From positions 208,694-272,693 of the forward strand of contig JANRLT010000044.1 of assembly GCA_033762255.1 (NCBI GenBank): 64,000 nt of DNA, given 5' to 3'. The stretch comes from Pirellulales bacterium (GTDB lineage Bacteria; Planctomycetota; Planctomycetia; Pirellulales; JALHPA01). Within the stretch, counting starts at the first letter, position 1. Each line of letters starts with the position of its first letter. This document shows positions 27,744 to 36,423 of the stretch, piece by piece. The notes below the pieces were generated by a model. The model saw nothing but the letters and a program-made list of their open reading frames with translations, was not told the origin of the DNA and ran no database searches. The position numbers and the translations under genes are program-made.

Positions 27744-29285
27744 ATGGGATTTGTCATGTTGCCGCCCCAACACTTTTTTTACGGTTGCCCGATGACCGCC
27801 GACACCCTCATTCATTTCCTATTTTCACCCAAGTTCCCCGGGAGGATAACCAGCCAGCTCATGCGGTTGCTGGCTGGGGCGTTGTTGCTGGTTTATTTGC
27901 AGCATGGGGGGACGCGCGCGGGCATCGCCCAAGACACAACCAAGCCAGGCCCCCCCTCCCCTGCTGCTCAATCACCTTCCCCGACGCAGCCCCCTTTGAC
28001 TACGCAGCCCCCATTAACAGATAAACCGCCATTGGCGGACCAGGCTTCCCCGGCTTCGGAAACGTCGGACATGTCCGACACCCCGCAAGCGACGGCCGTG
28101 CGAAAACTACTGCGTCAGTTAGAGGCCCCCGTGCTGGAGGACCGGGACGCGGCGGAAGCGGAGCTGATCGAGCTGGGGCCGGATATCTTGCCGCTTTTGC
28201 CCGCGGAAAAAACCTTGCCCAAGGGGGCCCAGCAAAGCCTGGCCCGTATTCGCAAAGCCATCGAGGTGCAGGCGATCGCGCTGACGGCTAAAGGCTCGTT
28301 GGTAACGCTCAAGGTTGAAAAAATCCCCTTGGCGGATGTCCTGGCCGACCTGCAAAAGCAAACGGGCAATACGCTCAAACTTGGCGAAAATCAAGCCGAC
28401 CTGGCCAACACGCCGATCACGCTGGATTTAACTAAGGAACCATTTTGGCGGGCGCTCGACAAAATTTTGGACCAGGCCCAGGCCACGACCTATCTCTTTC
28501 ATCCCGATCATGGAATTCTAATTATTCCCAAGGCCAAAATGGCTTTGCCGCGCTTTGGACAGGCCAGTTACAGCGGTCCATTACGGATCGATGCCACGCA
28601 ATTAATTCTGAGCCGCGATCCCCGCATGGCCAATGACCCATTATTGCGGGCCACGGTGGAGATCGCCTGGGAACCGCAGTTGCGGCCGATTTTTTTGGAA
28701 TTGGACCAAAAATCACTAGTCGCCAAGGATGATCAAAGCCGCACGTGGTCCTCGGCGATGGACCAGGGGAGCGCGGGGAGCCTGATTAATCATAAAACCA
28801 ACGCCGCTTCCCTGGATATGCTGCTGGAGGCTCCCCCCCGCGCGGCGACCGAGCTAAAAAGCCTGACCGGCAGGATCAAGCTATTGATGCCCGGCCAAAC
28901 CCAGACGTTCACCTTTAACGACCTGGGCAAGGCCAAGAACGTGGAAAAGAAGCTGGCTCAAGCGACAGTCACGCTAGAGAACATTGTCAAAAACGATGAA
29001 TTGTGGGAATTTCATGTGCGCATCCGCTATGACCAGCCGTATGTCGCGTTTGAATCGTATTTGGCCGCCTGGATCTTGTCTTATCAGCCGGTCTTGTTTG
29101 ACAACCAGGGCAAAACAATAGAACATATCAGTTTGGATACCAACGGCCGCAATGAGCGGGAAATTCTCTTGGTGTATCTGTACGATGTGGCGGACCTGAC
29201 GGGGTGTAAATGGGTTTATACCTTGCCGGGGGGGATTTTGGAGGTACCGTTAGAATTTGAACTACAGAGCCTGCCGCTCCCCTAA
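27744..29285 (+). CDS. Exported protein with secretin-N/STN-like region
   Basis: The 513-residue protein has a hydrophobic segment at about 40-53 (a signal peptide if translation starts at ATG 27861; other ATGs at 27744 and 27792), a Pro/Ser/Gln-rich linker, and then a segment like EIPLADVLADLQKQTGNTLKL, which is the typical start of an STN/secretin N-domain. The rest is beta-rich with no motif I recognise. The gene is alone, with a parvulin gene 136 bp downstream on the same strand. Function unknown; the start is uncertain. Confidence 0.6.
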   Translation: MGFVMLPPQHFFYGCPMTADTLIHFLFSPKFPGRITSQLMRLLAGALLLVYLQHGGTRAGIAQDTTKPGPPSPAAQSPSPTQPPLTTQPPLTDKPPLADQASPASETSDMSDTPQATAVRKLLRQLEAPVLEDRDAAEAELIELGPDILPLLPAEKTLPKGAQQSLARIRKAIEVQAIALTAKGSLVTLKVEKIPLADVLADLQKQTGNTLKLGENQADLANTPITLDLTKEPFWRALDKILDQAQATTYLFHPDHGILIIPKAKMALPRFGQASYSGPLRIDATQLILSRDPRMANDPLLRATVEIAWEPQLRPIFLELDQKSLVAKDDQSRTWSSAMDQGSAGSLINHKTNAASLDMLLEAPPRAATELKSLTGRIKLLMPGQTQTFTFNDLGKAKNVEKKLAQATVTLENIVKNDELWEFHVRIRYDQPYVAFESYLAAWILSYQPVLFDNQGKTIEHISLDTNGRNEREILLVYLYDVADLTGCKWVYTLPGGILEVPLEFELQSLPLP

Positions 29286-29420
29286 GAATATTGATTTGTC
29301 CGGGTTTCCCGGAAAAAAATCTTGTCCCACGCAACTTTGTTGACACCTGGCCACTTTGTGCCAGAACATCCTTTTTTCCAAGACCGTATTTTCGCATAGG
29401 TAACGCCAGTGCCCGCCCCC

Positions 29421-30560
29421 ATGAGAAAGCCTTTCCGGAGTCAGCCCTTGTTACTGACTTGCAATTTCTTTCGAACGCGCGGGGCGTCGCTTGCCCGGTC
29501 GGTCATTACCAGTTGGTGCCTGCTGTTTTGCCTATGGGCGGTATGGGGTTACCGGGCCGCGGCGCAAGCCGTCGGTGACCCGCCTGCCGCATCCCCTCCG
29601 TCCCCCACCAGTCCCGCCCAGCCCCGCCCCGACCAAATCATCGTGGCCAAAATTAACGAATTGCCCATCTTTATGGCCGATGTCGAGCAAGCGCTCGAGC
29701 GGCATCTCAAGGGAAGGCAAGTGGATCAGCAGGTACGGACCCTGATGATCGCCGAACTGTTGCGAAAGCTGATGGAAGAGCGGATGTTGGTCGGTTTTAT
29801 CGATCAATGGCCAGACCGCGCCACGGAGGCGGAGATAGATAAAGTGCTAGAGGAACGGCGGGAAATGATCAAAACCAAGGATCCCATGGCCGATTTGGAT
29901 AAAATCCTGCAAAAGGCGGGTATGACGTTGGCGCAATACCGTCGGCGGCTATTTTGGGAAACCAGTTGGAGCAAGTACGTTGCCCAAAAAACCACCCGTG
30001 AGGCCCTGGAGAAGTATTTTGAGGATCACCATCAGGAATTTGACGGCTCGCAAATTCGCGTGCGGCATGTGCTTTTTCGCCCGGTAAAAAACCTGGATGA
30101 ACGGGAATTTCAACGCCTCTACGACCGGGCGTTGGCCGTTTATCAGCAAATCCAGGCCAAGGAACTGACCTTTGATCAGGCTGTCGAAAAATACTCCAAC
30201 GGTCCCAGCCGCCTGCAAAACGGCGATTTGGGCTGGATAGAACGGAGCGGCCCGATGCTCGAGGAGTTTTCCAAACCCGCGTTTGGACTAAAAATGAACG
30301 AAGTCAGCGAGCCGATCCTGACCCAATTTGGCGTGCATTTGATCATGGTGACCGAAACCCGGGGCGAAAATCTAAAAAAATTTGACGATGTGCTGGATAA
30401 AGTGCAGGTCGCCTATTCGCAAATGATCATGAGCCAGGCCACCGAAGAATTTCGTGCCGCGGCCAAAGTGGAAATCAGCCCCTACATTCCCCACTATGAA
30501 TGGGGGACTAAAAAACTGCACATTCCCGACCCCAAATTGCTTCAGAAAACTGGTAAATAG
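29421..30560 (+). CDS. Parvulin-type peptidyl-prolyl isomerase (SurA/PrsA-like)
   Basis: The 379-residue protein has an N-terminal membrane or signal segment (VITSWCLLFCLWAVWGY, about 28-44), a helical chaperone-like part (INELPIFMADVEQALERHL, MEERMLVGFI) and one parvulin domain at about 215-320: QIRVRHVLFRP, FDQAVEKYSNGPSRLQNGDL, KPAFGLKMNEVSEPILTQFG, HLIMVTET. It helps fold exported proteins in the periplasm. A GTG at 29409 is possible; the ATG at 29421 is preferred. SurA has two parvulin domains; here there is one. Confidence 0.85.
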   Translation: MRKPFRSQPLLLTCNFFRTRGASLARSVITSWCLLFCLWAVWGYRAAAQAVGDPPAASPPSPTSPAQPRPDQIIVAKINELPIFMADVEQALERHLKGRQVDQQVRTLMIAELLRKLMEERMLVGFIDQWPDRATEAEIDKVLEERREMIKTKDPMADLDKILQKAGMTLAQYRRRLFWETSWSKYVAQKTTREALEKYFEDHHQEFDGSQIRVRHVLFRPVKNLDEREFQRLYDRALAVYQQIQAKELTFDQAVEKYSNGPSRLQNGDLGWIERSGPMLEEFSKPAFGLKMNEVSEPILTQFGVHLIMVTETRGENLKKFDDVLDKVQVAYSQMIMSQATEEFRAAAKVEISPYIPHYEWGTKKLHIPDPKLLQKTGK

Positions 30561-30643
30561 CCCACCTACAAAGGGCTGGGCCAGCGGTGGAATTACCGCG
30601 CGGGCCGTGGCCCCCCCTGTTAGTGGCTCCCGCGGATTCGCGT

Positions 30644-31387
30644 ATGGCACATATCTTGATAGTCGAGGACGATCCCCATATTGCCCGCGCGCTCAAGCTG
30701 AACCTGGAGGCGGAAGGATACGACGCCAGTATTTCCGCTGACGGCCAAACCGCGCTCGCGTTGCTGGGCGAGTCGTCCACCACGATTGATTTGGTGATTT
30801 TGGATCTCATGCTTCCCGGCCTAAGCGGGTATGCCGTCTGCGAATCGCTACGTAATCGGCAGTGCGAGATACCAATCGTGATTTTAAGCGCCCGGACACT
30901 GACCGAGGACCGCGTGCGGGGGTTTGACTCGGGGGCGGATGTGTATTTACACAAACCGTTTGACCTGGAGGAATTGCTAAGCGTGGTGCGAAATTTGCTT
31001 AACCGGCGCTCCCGGGGGCGAATTGACGCCGAACAAAAGACCACTGGCAAGGGGGCGACTTATGCCTTTGGCGATGCCAGCGTGAACTTTGACACTTATG
31101 AAGTCACCGTCCACGGAAAGCTGGTCCGGCTGACCACCCTGGAAATCAAGCTCCTGCGATACTTTATCGAGCACGAGGGGATGGTGGTTTCTCGTTCGGA
31201 ACTTCTGGAAGAAGTGTGGGGGCTGGCCCACACCCCCACGACCCGCACGGTGGATAATTTTATTTTGAATTTACGAAAGACGTTCGAGCAGGATCCGGCG
31301 AATCCGCGGCATTTTTTGAGTATTCGGGGCACAGGTTATCGTTTTGTGGCCCGACCCCAGACAGATCCCCCGACGGGCGACGGCTAA
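30644..31387 (+). CDS. OmpR-family response regulator (orphan)
   Basis: The 247-residue protein has a receiver domain with acidic pair EDD (MAHILIVEDDPHIA), phospho-acceptor Asp54 in LVILDLMLPG, the conserved Thr/Ser position (IVILSARTL) and Lys in LHKPFD. A winged-helix DNA-binding domain follows (TLEIKLLRYFIEHEGMVVSR, RTVDNFILNLRKTFE, IRGTGYRFV). No histidine kinase is adjacent, so its partner is elsewhere. The ATG at 30644 starts exactly at the receiver; the open frame to 30587 is not needed. Confidence 0.93.
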   Translation: MAHILIVEDDPHIARALKLNLEAEGYDASISADGQTALALLGESSTTIDLVILDLMLPGLSGYAVCESLRNRQCEIPIVILSARTLTEDRVRGFDSGADVYLHKPFDLEELLSVVRNLLNRRSRGRIDAEQKTTGKGATYAFGDASVNFDTYEVTVHGKLVRLTTLEIKLLRYFIEHEGMVVSRSELLEEVWGLAHTPTTRTVDNFILNLRKTFEQDPANPRHFLSIRGTGYRFVARPQTDPPTGDG

Positions 31388-31950
31388 AAACAGCACAAGC
31401 GGGTACGCTCTTGCACCCTCTTCCGCCTGTGCGATCGGGGCCATAACGATTGGCGGCACCGGCCCATTCAGTATCGCCATTTATTTAGTCCAACAAAAAA
31501 ATCGCATTTTATATTCACGGTCAAGAATCGCGCCTGTTGACTCGATAGAAATAGGGAACCACCCGCAACCGCCAACACTCGACTTCACGGGTCAGACAAA
31601 GCTATACAGGTGGCATATATCCCCGGCGATTCAACCGAACTCCGGGGCTGGCGGCCTTGGTGACTAACGGCGCTGGTTGTGTAGCTTCCAACCAGTAGGA
31701 CTATGGGGGTCCCGCCCTTATTCCACCACGGCTCGTCCTCCCTGGATTCGGTTTTTTCAAAGTTTCCGCAGGTTTCCGCCCGTTTCATCACCACACCCTA
31801 GGTATCCTTGGCTGGGGGAATCTACCGGCGCATTCTTGTCCGAGCTCAAATCAACAGCCGCCTAAGGTTTGGGGGGCTTGCCCGATGGCCGGAACGGCGC
31901 GCGAGGCTGTATCAAGATAACGCCAGATAGCCCGGGGATAGCGGGCGCAA
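31388..31950. other. Intergenic region after the response regulator
   Basis: About 560 bp in which I find no supported gene; short frames exist on both strands but lack ribosome binding sites. A GC-rich segment runs at 31860-31950. Confidence 0.4.
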
Positions 31951-31983
31951 TAAAAAACCGCCGGGTTGTGCCAGCCCGGCGGT
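31951..31983 (-). terminator. Rho-independent terminator of the PEP-CTERM-like gene
   Basis: Read on the minus strand, ACCGCCGGG pairs with CCCGGCGGT (31975-31983 with 31957-31965) over a 9-nt loop, directly followed by TTTTTTATT. It lies 35 bp after the stop of the gene at 32019. Confidence 0.85.
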
Positions 31984-32018
31984 ATCGCGATTCTTGACTT
32001 CAAACTTTGTCCACTAGA

Positions 32019-32843
32019 TTAGCGGAACAAGAACAGGGCCGCCAATAAGGAGCAACCCAGGACGACATTTTTACGCAAGTCGTGTTTGCGGGATAATTTT
32101 CCAAACAACATAAGCACACCTACCGTGGATAGGAAGATGCCCCCCATTAAAACGCTGCTGACTTCGGGAATGATGACTTGGTTATAAAATTGGAAGAATT
32201 CACCCAAGTGGGCGGAACCGGATGCTCCCCCTGTGACGGAGATCGCCTTGCGAACAAAGACCGACGAACTAGGTGTAGTCAAGGCTGTGGTTTGCTCTAA
32301 ATCGCCAAGCGGGCTATTTTGCTGCTTTGAAACGCTAAGGCTACCTAGGATCGGGGAATTCGGCGAGGAGTTGGCAAAAATCGTCTCTGCGATATTGACA
32401 ATGCCATTTCCCGTGGCGGAGGCACCGCTCATCACCATCCCGACACCCGCTCCGCCAATCACCATTTGCTGGGAGGGAGGAAGCATTGGATCCGGGATAA
32501 CCGAAACCTTAAAGGTCAGGTTGGCGTTGGTTGTCGCGCCGGACCCGGCGTTCATCGACATCAAGAAACGCAACCCGTATTCCCCTGTCATGCTATCCTG
32601 GCCCCCTTGGACAAGGAATGTGCTCAAGCTTTGGGGAATGGAGCCGCCAAAAGCGATCCCATCCAAGGCAAACATGCTAAAGAGCTTGTCCCCGGCAATC
32701 AATTGCCCATTCGGCAAATTGCTGAGGGCCACGGGATCGCCCGTGAGGGAAACAAATGCTGCTGGGGCATTTTGTAGCGGCATACAAACCGCAAATGCCA
32801 GGGCCGTTAAACAAACCGCCCAAATTCGACGTAGTCGTCGCAT
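32019..32843 (-). CDS. Secreted protein with PEP-CTERM-like sorting tail
   Basis: The 274-residue protein has a clear signal peptide (MRRLRRIWAVCLTALAFAV) and a beta-rich Ser/Thr/Gly-rich body. Near the C-terminus there is IIPEVSSVLMGGIFLSTVG, a membrane helix and then Lys/Arg residues (KLSRKHDLRK), as in PEP-CTERM signals recognised by exosortases; PEV replaces the canonical PEP. A second hydrophobic segment closes the protein, which is unusual. ATG 32843 follows AAGGA at good distance. It probably ends up on the cell surface or in an extracellular matrix. Confidence 0.72.
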   Translation of the reverse strand: MRRLRRIWAVCLTALAFAVCMPLQNAPAAFVSLTGDPVALSNLPNGQLIAGDKLFSMFALDGIAFGGSIPQSLSTFLVQGGQDSMTGEYGLRFLMSMNAGSGATTNANLTFKVSVIPDPMLPPSQQMVIGGAGVGMVMSGASATGNGIVNIAETIFANSSPNSPILGSLSVSKQQNSPLGDLEQTTALTTPSSSVFVRKAISVTGGASGSAHLGEFFQFYNQVIIPEVSSVLMGGIFLSTVGVLMLFGKLSRKHDLRKNVVLGCSLLAALFLFR

Positions 32844-33098
32844 AGGATGAGTCCTTAGGTGCAAACACGTGTGTAGTTTCTCGCAGACAACAGGTTGCCG
32901 CGACCATGATGGCTCTAAAACCTTGCCGGACAAACGGAGTTTTGCCCGACGATTTCCCCCCAGCCCGCCGAATGGCGCGGCTTCTCCCGTCTTTCAAACC
33001 ACCATGGCCGATGACCACATCCCACCCGGGGGAAGAGGCTGGCGAATACCGGGTAAACCGGCAATCGACAACGACCAACGATAGCTCTGACAGACCCC

Positions 33099-33284
33099 TT
33101 ACCAGCTCCAACGCTTGTTCCGGCGACGATGAATTCCGTTCATGCTGACCGGGCGCTTCTTAGTGCGAAAATCTTGCTTACGAGAGCCTTGCGGGGCTTC
33201 GTTGGACTTTTCGCGGACCCGCATCGAGCGATAATCCAGATCGTTGCCTTCGTCTTCGTGAATCCAAGTGTTAGGAGCGTTCAT
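33099..33284 (-). CDS. Small basic protein of unknown function
   Basis: The 61-residue protein starts MNAPNTWIHEDEGNDLDY and ends RRRNKRWSW, with many Lys and Arg in the second half. The ATG follows AGAGGA with 7-bp spacing, a good ribosome binding site. The acidic start and very basic end with a conserved-looking GIHRRRNKRWSW suggest a nucleic-acid or ribosome binding protein, but this is inference. Confidence 0.55.
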   Translation of the reverse strand: MNAPNTWIHEDEGNDLDYRSMRVREKSNEAPQGSRKQDFRTKKRPVSMNGIHRRRNKRWSW

Positions 33285-33379
33285 GAGTCTGTCCTCTAGG
33301 TAAAAAGTGCTTCAACCCAACTAATGATTGACCGCTTAAAATCCAAACCATCGTTAAAACGCGTCGCGTTGTACTATCC

Positions 33380-33787
33380 TTAAACCGTTGTCGGCGAATG
33401 CCTGGCGGCAATTTGCAGGGCTTGCTCACACAACTCGGTGTAATTCGCCTGCAAATCAACCTCGGATAAGTAGGTCCAAACCCCCGCCTGTCTGGCCCAT
33501 AGTTCAATCTGCGGATCCGACTGGGAAGCTCCCACAATGAGCAACACCCCCCCGATCCACGTCATGTGTTCCACTAACTGCCGCACTCCGCTCGCCGCGG
33601 AATCTTCCCCGGGCAAATGCAGAAAAGCCATTCTCACGGGATTGCGGCATAAAATCTTCAATGCTCCGACCGCGTCCCGTGTAATCCACGGTTGCCAACC
33701 AGCCCGCTTCGCCCCGGCTGCAAACTCGGTGGATAACCTTTCGTCATGACTCATGACCAAACACGGCCAGTGGGAATTGCCTTGCAT
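33380..33787 (-). CDS. Degenerate receiver-like (pseudo-receiver) protein
   Basis: The 135-residue product (MQGNSHWPCLVMSHDERL) has the length and strand pattern of a CheY-type receiver domain: LVMSHDERLSTEFAAGAKRAG, GALKILCRNPVRMAFLHLPGED, GGVLLIVGASQSDPQIELWARQAG. The position of the phospho-acceptor Asp is occupied by FLHLP, and the conserved Lys is missing. It would thus be a non-phosphorylated signalling or scaffold domain. The ATG at 33787 follows GTGGAA; a longer frame reaches 33913. It starts 10 bp after the end of another small gene. Confidence 0.5.
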   Translation of the reverse strand: MQGNSHWPCLVMSHDERLSTEFAAGAKRAGWQPWITRDAVGALKILCRNPVRMAFLHLPGEDSAASGVRQLVEHMTWIGGVLLIVGASQSDPQIELWARQAGVWTYLSEVDLQANYTELCEQALQIAARHSPTTV

Positions 33788-33797
33788 TGTTATTCCA

Positions 33798-34055
33798 CTA
33801 GTCGTTTGCTGATCTGTCTGACGCGGTTGGTCCGTGATGTTTGTCTGCGTGGCGTTCGGCCCATCGCCAGGTAAAGCGACGTTGTTCGGCAAAACCATTG
33901 CGCTGGGTGACATCCTGAATCAGTCGTTGTGCATCTGTGATTGTTGGCCCGTAATCCAATTCCAACCCGCAATCAAAATCCACACTCTCTCTGCGCAGAA
34001 TCCAATTGCTTTCTGACGCACTGTTACAAAGCAATTGATATGCCATGAGCCGCAT
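33798..34055 (-). CDS. Hypothetical small protein
   Basis: An 85-residue frame (MRLMAYQLLCNSASESNWILR, written as far as is useful) that ends 10 bp before the next gene on the same strand, which favours a two-gene operon. There is no clear ribosome binding site (AAGGTC lies very close to the ATG) and no known motif. Three operator-like palindromes lie 93-198 bp upstream. Coding status uncertain. Confidence 0.4.
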   Translation of the reverse strand: MRLMAYQLLCNSASESNWILRRESVDFDCGLELDYGPTITDAQRLIQDVTQRNGFAEQRRFTWRWAERHADKHHGPTASDRSAND

Positions 34056-34575
34056 GACCTTAAAAGCTATTCTTTAACCACAAGCGCAATAACGGTTTAC
34101 AGAATTTAATAACCACCCATGCGGCACTAAATTGGATTTATGAGAATTCACCCAAATGGTGATTCCATTACCGCCGAAGAGCCTAGATTGGCCGTATAAT
34201 GCGGCACTTTAGCTACGATTCACCAATTTAGTGACAGCTCACCAAAACAGTGATTTTCACAACTTAGCCTGCTAGCAAGGACAAATTATCCCAAATGGCC
34301 CAGCCAGGGATCTTGTTATTATGAGTAACGTTTATCCCTTTAGTTTTGTCATAGCTAGGGGTAAAAATCGCGCAGAACCACCGGTGGGAATCAGTCCGTG
34401 GATTTTCGCTTCAACCATATTCAATCGTCATGCGGCGAATCGCGTTGACAGCGTACCTGATTTCTACGCCCAGCAGGTTCCGTGGGTTCTGCCTAAGCCA
34501 CGATGCTCCCGCCAACAGGGGGGCCCGGGTAGTACCGCCAGCGCGAGAATGCCACTGACGCGCAAAGAGAGCTAG
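34056..34575. other. Intergenic region with operator-like palindromes
   Basis: About 520 bp. The left part is AT-rich and holds three TCACC-N5-RGTGA palindromes. A frame at 34321-34575 on the plus strand begins with ATG but has no ribosome binding site and no recognisable content, so it is not called. Confidence 0.5.
34148..34253. promoter_or_regulatory. Three TCACC-N5-RGTGA palindromic sites
   Basis: TCACCCAAATGGTGA at 34148-34162, TCACCAATTTAGTGA at 34220-34234 and TCACCAAAACAGTGA at 34239-34253. The last two are 19 bp apart (about two helical turns). Spacing, symmetry and AT-rich centres suggest binding sites of a dimeric repressor or activator for the minus-strand genes starting at 34055. 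Confidence 0.6.
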
Positions 34576-34986
34576 CTAACCCAGCGGCGGGGCGTTCTCC
34601 ACTGCCGCTAAACCCCGTAAAAATGTTTGCGCTTGCTCAAAAGAGGCTTGCAAATTCAAAAACTTTTGCCGGTCTCCTCCTTTATCGGGGTGCAATTTCT
34701 TTACCTTTTCACGATAAGCTTTTAATAAATCTTCCTCGCTGCAGGGCAATCGCAGTCCAAAGGTCAATAAACAGGGAGGCGTTTTTTGCCTGGCCCAGGC
34801 TGGAATTTGCGGCAAATAATTGCTCACCACAATCATCACCCGCCGCGCTGCGAGCCACCAGGCCCGCAAATCAAAAAACATGAGCACATAACCGCTTCCC
34901 ACCAAGCTTAACAGCACAGTGAAAAATACAATCAACACCCAGCGGTCAAAATCGTCCGGCCAGCGATTCATGGCAAAAAAGCTCAT
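34576..34986 (-). CDS. Membrane-anchored J-domain protein
   Basis: The 136-residue protein has an N-terminal membrane segment (about 15-40, WVLIVFFTVLLSLVGSGYVLMFF) and a C-terminal J-domain-like part: LRLPCSEEDLLKAYREKVKKLHPDKGGDRQKF, with the essential HPD at about residue 98. It would recruit and stimulate a DnaK-type Hsp70 at the inner face of the membrane. It lies 34 bp after the phosphoesterase gene on the same strand. ATG 34986 is preferred to a TTG at 35004. Confidence 0.82.
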   Translation of the reverse strand: MSFFAMNRWPDDFDRWVLIVFFTVLLSLVGSGYVLMFFDLRAWWLAARRVMIVVSNYLPQIPAWARQKTPPCLLTFGLRLPCSEEDLLKAYREKVKKLHPDKGGDRQKFLNLQASFEQAQTFLRGLAAVENAPPLG

Positions 34987-35020
34987 AGCAAATCCGACGC
35001 CCAACTTTCAATAATAAATC

Positions 35021-36244
35021 TCAAGCCGTTCCGGCGGCTCCCCGCACAAGTTTGAGCAAACTGATTTCCGGAGGGGCGTTCCACCGCAGGGCTAATTCCG
35101 CCGAAAGCCCGCGGCTGACATGCATCACGCACCCTCCTTGAAAAAACGTACCGCCCGCATAGCGTACCCCATGATAGCTGGGGGCAAAGATCGGCCCAAT
35201 CCCTGGCAGGGCTATCTGGCCACCGTGGGTGTGGCCAGCCAACATGAGGGGAAAATTCCACCGTTGAGCGTAGCCAAATTGATCCGGTGTATGCGCTAAC
35301 AAGACGCGAAAATATGGTTTTCCCCGCCATTCCACCGGGGCATGCCGCAGGTCGGCCGCTGGACCCAACCAGGGAAGTTCGTTACCGGCTAATAAGAGCG
35401 GCCAACCACGCGGATAGGCAAATTTCCAACCTCCCCCCACATCCTGAATTCCCACATCGGCCAAGACCCGGTGAATGCGGCCCAGATTGTGGGTGCGGGA
35501 ATCGTGATTTCCCAGAATGTAATAAATGCCATGTTCCGCCCGCAAATTTCCCACTGTTTCCGGCAGCCAATCAATGCAATCCGCGGCATCGACTAGGTCT
35601 CCGGTAATGGCAATTAATTCCGGTTGCAAGTCCGCCACATGTTGAAGTGCTAACTGAAAATAACGTTGAGAGATGTGGCCGGTAAAATGCATATCCGACA
35701 GATGCACGATCCGCAAACCGTCCAACTCCGGCGGTAACTGGGGAATCGGCAATTCGTGCTGCTCCACGTGTAAACGCAAAACCTCATTTCCCGGCCAAAA
35801 TTGGCATAGTTTGGCGAACCAGCCCACGCATAATGGCTGATCCGCCTGGTCGGCGACATTGAGTTTCTTTACGGTTGAATGATGTGTAAAGGCGACGGGA
35901 TCGCCCGGGTACTTGCGTCTGGCCCAAATTACCGCCACAAAAGCCATCCAGGGGAGCAGGACGCAACTGTAGATTTGCCAGAGGGGGAATTCCTCCCGCC
36001 AAAATTGCCAGATTGACGTGAGTGGCTGTGCCTGACTGGCAAATAGCATGGCCTGCGTCCGCCAGCCAATGAATAGCCAATACATCAGCCCCACGGGCAT
36101 GAGTATTAGCCCCACCAGGGAGCAGCTTTTGACAATCCAGCGCGGCATGCCAATGGCGTGGATACGATTAACCAGTGCGGCGCACAACGCCCAATGCCCG
36201 GCCAGGGACCAACTCCAAAAAATCGCCGCCAACAACAGGGACAT
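35021..36244 (-). CDS. Membrane metallophosphoesterase (YkuE/YaeI-like)
   Basis: The 407-residue protein has three to four N-terminal TM segments (about 1-120) and a calcineurin-like phosphoesterase domain. All metal-binding motifs are present: VHLSDMHFTG, AITGDLVDA, YILGNHDSR, LLAHTPDQ and LAGHTHGGQ. Relatives (YkuE, YaeI) act on phospholipid headgroups or lipid A precursors. The neighbouring MsbA-like exporter on the same strand fits an envelope lipid role. ATG 36244 is preferred to TTG 36367. Confidence 0.87.
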   Translation of the reverse strand: MSLLLAAIFWSWSLAGHWALCAALVNRIHAIGMPRWIVKSCSLVGLILMPVGLMYWLFIGWRTQAMLFASQAQPLTSIWQFWREEFPLWQIYSCVLLPWMAFVAVIWARRKYPGDPVAFTHHSTVKKLNVADQADQPLCVGWFAKLCQFWPGNEVLRLHVEQHELPIPQLPPELDGLRIVHLSDMHFTGHISQRYFQLALQHVADLQPELIAITGDLVDAADCIDWLPETVGNLRAEHGIYYILGNHDSRTHNLGRIHRVLADVGIQDVGGGWKFAYPRGWPLLLAGNELPWLGPAADLRHAPVEWRGKPYFRVLLAHTPDQFGYAQRWNFPLMLAGHTHGGQIALPGIGPIFAPSYHGVRYAGGTFFQGGCVMHVSRGLSAELALRWNAPPEISLLKLVRGAAGTA

Positions 36245-36423
36245 TGTGCTTGGAGCGGTTCCAAAAGGATAAGGCCGGGAAAACCTGCGAAACAGGGGAG
36301 GCCAGAAGGCCAAATCGCGCGGGGGTAAGCTGTAGTTTAAGCAACGTTCCGCTATTCGCCCAGTCAAGCTAAAATTTTGGCCCGGACAATCGCGTTACCC
36401 TGCAGCGGCGTATGGAGCAAACA

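Noticed and set aside
34321..34575. 84-codon plus-strand frame beginning MSNVYPFSF
   Set aside because: No ribosome binding site, unusual composition and no motif; it lies next to operator-like palindromes and is more likely noncoding.
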